From NCBI RefSeq assembly GCF_041146395.1, contig NC_090989.1:174809501-174873500 (forward strand): a stretch of DNA of 64,000 nucleotides, written 5' to 3'. The stretch is from Eulemur rufifrons (Eukaryota; Chordata; Mammalia; Primates; Lemuridae). A program made the translations under genes and the position numbers. Shown in pieces: positions 59,515 through 64,000 of the stretch. Below the pieces are notes generated by a model, which searched no databases, was not told the DNA's origin, and saw only the letters and a list, made by a program, of their open reading frames with translations. Positions within the stretch are counted from its first letter, which is position 1. Every line of letters begins with the position of its first letter.

Positions 59515-59720
59515 TCCATGAAATGTATGTATCTATGTATTTATCTGTCTTACCCATCATCCATCTATCCATGTATGCATTCTTCTACTTATATATTTCC
59601 TGAGCATCTACTACACACTCAACTTCATACTGAGACCTAGAGAAGTGAATCAGCTTTTGGAATAGACTGATTACACCTGTTTGGTCCATGGTAGGCACAT
59701 TTCATAAACAAAGGAATTTT
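59515..59720 (-). mobile_element. ATGT/ATCC simple repeat with an L2-like fragment
   Basis: ATGTATGTATCTATGTATTT and CCATCATCCATCTATCCATG are an imperfect tetranucleotide repeat (59518-59580). TTTCCTGAGCATCTACTACA and CTGAGACCTAGAGAAGTGAA then look like an antisense L2/MIR3 scrap. The repeat may have grown from the L2 tail. Confidence 0.55.
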
Positions 59721-60154
59721 ACTAACTACATGCTTCTATTTCATGAACAGCTGAAAAGTGCACAGGAATCATAGTGAATAGAACAGCATGTTGATATCGT
59801 ATCTTTGCAGGCAACACAGAGTATTCACATACTTTAATTCTCCATAACTCTCTCCCAATTTAGACTACATTTGGGTTGACAATTATTTTATCTCAGAACT
59901 TTTAAACACATAATTCTGTGGTTTTCTGGCTTCCATTGTGGCTGCCAGTCTAAACGTTTTGTGTTGTGTTTTGTGTGGAATCTTCCCTTTTGCTTCTTGC
60001 TGCTTTTAGGACCTTCCCTTTATCTTTGTTGTTCAGCAACTTTTTTATAATGTGTTTGGGTCTGTATTTCCCTGTATGTATCAAGGTTGTAAATTATTTT
60101 TTTCCCCAGATTATAAGGATGCAGGTCTTGCATCAGTTCTGGAAAATTCTCAGT

Positions 60155-60512
<358 letters not shown>

Positions 60513-60844
60513 AAATATTGTTTCTCATGCTCTCTATTAACTCCTCTGGGATTCAAAATAGACATATATTAGACCTCAGTTCTTCATGTCTTTCAACTTC
60601 TTTTTCCATATCTTCCATCTCTTGGTCTCTTTGGACCATGTTCTTCCAATTTCTTTAGATGCACCTTCTGGTTATTTAATTTTCTCTTTAAAGGTATCTA
60701 ATCTATTTTTTGATTCATTTGTTTTCTTTCTTCTATTTTGTACAGTACATCTATTTAAGAGTGGTATCTGCTCTGATTTATCAGGGTTGTCCTTTTTGCG
60801 GGGTGTTAAGGAATTTTTGTGTGCAAGGGATGTGTGTGTGTGTA

Positions 60845-61170
60845 TGTGTAAACTTTTTATTGAAGTACAACATACATACATAAAAATGAAGAAATCCCAA
60901 ATTTATAGCTAGATAAATTTTCATGAAATGAACACACATTTATAACCATTTTAAACAGTGGTGCTATAAACTTTCTTCACATTTATTTTGGTGAACATAT
61001 GTTGGGCATTTTTATTGCCTTTATACCTAAAGGAATGGCTTCGTCATGGGATGTGTGTGGTTCAGCTTTCGCAACAAAATGCCAGTTTTCCAAAATGGTT
61101 TTACCAATTTACATGCTTATCTACAGTAGGTGAGAATTCCAGTCAATGCATGTCTTCATATACTATTTAA
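60845..61170 (-). mobile_element. L1M 3' end, antisense
   Basis: ACTTTTTATTGAAGTACAAC, ATTTTCATGAAATGAACACA, AACATATGTTGGGCATTTTT, AGCTTTCGCAACAAAATGCC and AGTTTTCCAAAATGGTTTTA follow the antisense L1M 3' UTR order. It lies within a different L1M region, so it is a nested insertion or a rearranged part of the same copy. A GT run at 60830-60846 marks the left edge. Confidence 0.65.
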
Positions 61171-62052
61171 TTCAAGTACTATGCTTTCTAAAAAATCTAT
61201 TTAATTTTTTTTTTATTTAGAAATTCTATTTTATTCCTTTTCAAATCCAACTGGTCCTTTGACATATTTTTAAATCATCTTTTATTTTTATAAGCATGTT
61301 AAACATTCCTATTTCATACTTGTTAAGGTTTTGGTCTTTGTCCATTTCACTTAGCAATTTGTTTCCTTATTTCTTTACTTCGTGATTTTTTTTTTTAAAT
61401 TATGAGCTTATTTTTAATAACACTCTTAATAACACTCGTGTGTGGGAATCCTTTGAAGTCTGGGTTAAAAGTGTGTTCCTCCAGGTAGGATTTGCATTTG
61501 TATTCACCAGGTGCCTGGAAGCACCGCCAACCTGGGCTAACTTTCTAGTTAAAAGAGGCTGAAACTCATAAGAGGGCAAGCCTGTGGATATAACTTCTCA
61601 GGGGAATTTTTTTTTTTTTCCCTTCCATTTAAAACCAATATTGAGAGAACATTTCCTCCTGTCCTTTTCTGTGGGCTGGGTTTTTTTTTTTTTTTTTCCC
61701 TCATTCAACCTTTCACTGAGGTATGGTATCCTTTGAGGTCTTGGCATAAAGCTAAAAGCCCAGTGAAGTTGTCTTCTTTCAAATTAGCCACTTTGGGCCA
61801 GTCCTAATCTTCCTCTTCTGACTACTCTTTCTTACCCATCTGTTAAAATGAAATCTGTTGGTTACAAAGGATGGACAAGTGTCCCCAGGCTTCACCTTGC
61901 CTTGCCTCTCTGGGTGTATGCTTTCACTTCCAGTTTTTGTCCTCTAAGAATAGCCCTTAGTCTCTTGTCAGCTTATCAGTGAATTTAAAAGAGATGTTTA
62001 AAAATCTCGTCCAATATTATATATTATTTTTCAAGGGGAAAAATGTTTAGAA

Positions 62053-62745
<693 letters not shown>

Positions 62746-62934
62746 CTTGGGGTGTCTGTTGTGCTACATTACAAGAAATGGAACTCCTCAAATGTACAGC
62801 ACCATCAATCTGTACTATAAACAATCAGGAAGTGGAGGTCTATGTTAACTTGTAGGAGACTTTATAAAAATATATTCCCAAGATCATGAGTCCTACCAGA
62901 GAAAGAACCTTCTAGAGTTGGTAGCCAGGCATTA

Positions 62935-63080
62935 TATCATGCACCATGACTTCCTGAGAAGGTAACTCTGTGTCTTTGATTTTCAGTTTCCTCAACCATT
63001 CAATATAGGAACATAATAATGATAGTTCTTCTTCCCAGTGTTGAAACTTTATAAGGTAAGATGGTACACGGCAAGATCAG
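62935..63080 (+). mobile_element. MIR SINE fragment
   Basis: TGACTTCCTGAGAAGGTAAC, TGATTTTCAGTTTCCTCAAC and AACATAATAATGATAGTTCT fit a sense MIR core. Confidence 0.7.
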
Positions 63081-63399
63081 TCTTGGGTCTTCGTAAGGTT
63101 TTGAGTTGTTGAAAATAAAGACATGAAAACTAGCAAAGATGTGTTTGCCTCAGATTTTCTTCTTAGATAAAAATGACTGGAATTTAAACTGGGTGGTAAA
63201 TTTAACTGGTTTCTTAAAAACCAATTGCAATAGTAAACTTTCCTCTCTATCCTGAGAATATTCTCTGCTCTTTGACCATTGCTAAAATGATGAATCCCTA
63301 AGGAAAGACTGGATATGACCATGAAGAGTCTGCTTGGTCTTATGGGAAGAAAATTACATTAAGGAGGCCTGAGTTCTGATCTAGTCTTTCTCTGTCACA
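63081..63399. other. Unique spacer
   Basis: No repeat recognised. The 81-codon minus frame (63077-63322) has no family resemblance. Confidence 0.45.
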
Positions 63400-63882
63400 G
63401 GACAGCCGTATGGCATTCCATGTGTGGTAGAATGTCACGTTGGTGACCCCCAGTGAACCACATCTCCTGTTACACAAGCCCTAGCATAGGCCCCTCCCAT
63501 TTGCCTCTGGGCTTGCTTTTGCCAATGGCACATTTATGCCATCAGAAACTTGATAAATGCTTGCACTTCAGGGTTTATTCTCTTGAAATGCTTTCAATTG
63601 GAAGTCAAGTGCTTTGTTAGAAAGAAACTCCGGCTAGACAAACAATGAGTGGCCACCAGGAGAGAACCCTTGGGGATTAGAATTCAGTCACCTTGGATAT
63701 TCCCTCCCCAGTCAAGCTCCTAACTGAATGAAATTTCATGAGTGACCTCAGTTCATTCCAAATGGAGCAGAAGAACTGTGTATAGGAAAGCATTCAACTC
63801 ACAGAATTGTGAAAAATAATAAATCATTGTTTTAAGTCACTATGTTTTGAGGTGGTCTCTTACGCAGCTATAGATAACACAT
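63400..63882 (+). mobile_element. MLT1-type MaLR LTR
   Basis: The end is characteristic: ACAGAATTGTGAAAAATAAT, AAATCATTGTTTTAAGTCAC, TATGTTTTGAGGTGGTCTCT and TACGCAGCTATAGATAACAC. This is the MLT1 3' terminus with its AATAAA signal. The upstream part (TTGCTTTTGCCAATGGCACA near 63513; AGAACCCTTGGGGATTAGAA) is more diverged, so the 5' boundary is approximate. No internal region follows, so it is a solo LTR. Confidence 0.78.
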
Positions 63883-63924
63883 TCTAACCACTTTTCTCTA
63901 AGGCTCTTCAGCTTAAAGATAGGA

Positions 63925-64000
63925 ATGGAAACATTTGCCCCACTCATCTTAGAGGGCTTATATGAATATGAAATGAGTTAATAAATGTGAGGTCATCTTT
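63925..64000 (+). mobile_element. MIR SINE 3' part, cut by the window end
   Basis: ATCTTAGAGGGCTTATATGA and ATATGAAATGAGTTAATAAA correspond to the sense MIR stretch (GGATTAAATGAGTTAATACA). The rest lies beyond the window. Confidence 0.65.

Overview
The window is non-coding genomic DNA from a mammal, most likely a strepsirrhine (lemuriform) primate. It holds Alu elements, so it is primate. The best preserved Alu (about 60165-60502, minus strand) has the right-arm linker and left-arm variants I associate with lemur Alus. Two L1 3' ends (about 18575 and 51098) also look like the strepsirrhine L1 3' UTR. The rest is the usual mammalian background of old MIR, L2, L1M, hAT-Charlie (MER1, MER5, MER20 and MER58-like) and ERVL/MaLR LTR relics in AT-rich sequence. 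Species and chromosome cannot be read from the sequence alone.

I found no convincing protein-coding exon, rRNA, tRNA or small RNA gene. The longest open frames are 136 codons (7626-8036 plus; 32761-33171 minus). That is about the maximum expected by chance in 64 kb of AT-rich DNA, and several of the others are translations of Alu, L1, L2 or LTR sequence. The window is best read as a gene desert or part of a very large intron.

Layout. 1-9.3 kb: unique AT-rich sequence with a MER1-like hAT element, a MIR, a complete Alu, an L1M 3' UTR piece and a MER5-like element. 9.4-11.2 kb: a long, decayed antisense L1 ORF2. 11.2-21.3 kb: MIR copies, L1 3' ends and an L2. 21.3-30 kb: mostly unique, with a CT/CA microsatellite. 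30-35.5 kb: L2 plus a GGAA-rich tract, an L1M fragment with an Alu-monomer piece inside, unique sequence, and an L1M 3' UTR. 35-38.2 kb: two copies of one hAT-like family in opposite orientation. 38.49-39.74 kb: a candidate antisense 3' UTR retrocopy. 42.3-46.5 kb: a dense repeat cluster (MLT2-type LTR, L2, an MST-type LTR inside an older LTR, an L2 split by a MIR, another MIR). 46.5-55 kb: an old tandem duplication, GA and GT microsatellites, and a twin-primed L1. 55-64 kb: MER20, MER58-like, a nested L1M/Alu block, a hAT element split by an Alu, and an MLT1-like LTR.

No genes work together here. What the window records is a relative history of insertions: Alus inside an L1M and a hAT, an MST LTR inside an older LTR, and a MIR inside an L2. 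I did not find a new biological system. The items most worth a second look are the 3' UTR retrocopy candidate, the twin-primed L1, the G-quadruplex motif at 7861-7889, the GGAA tract and the old 135-150 bp tandem duplication. Repeat family names come from memory of consensus sequences, without a search, and are approximate at subfamily level.
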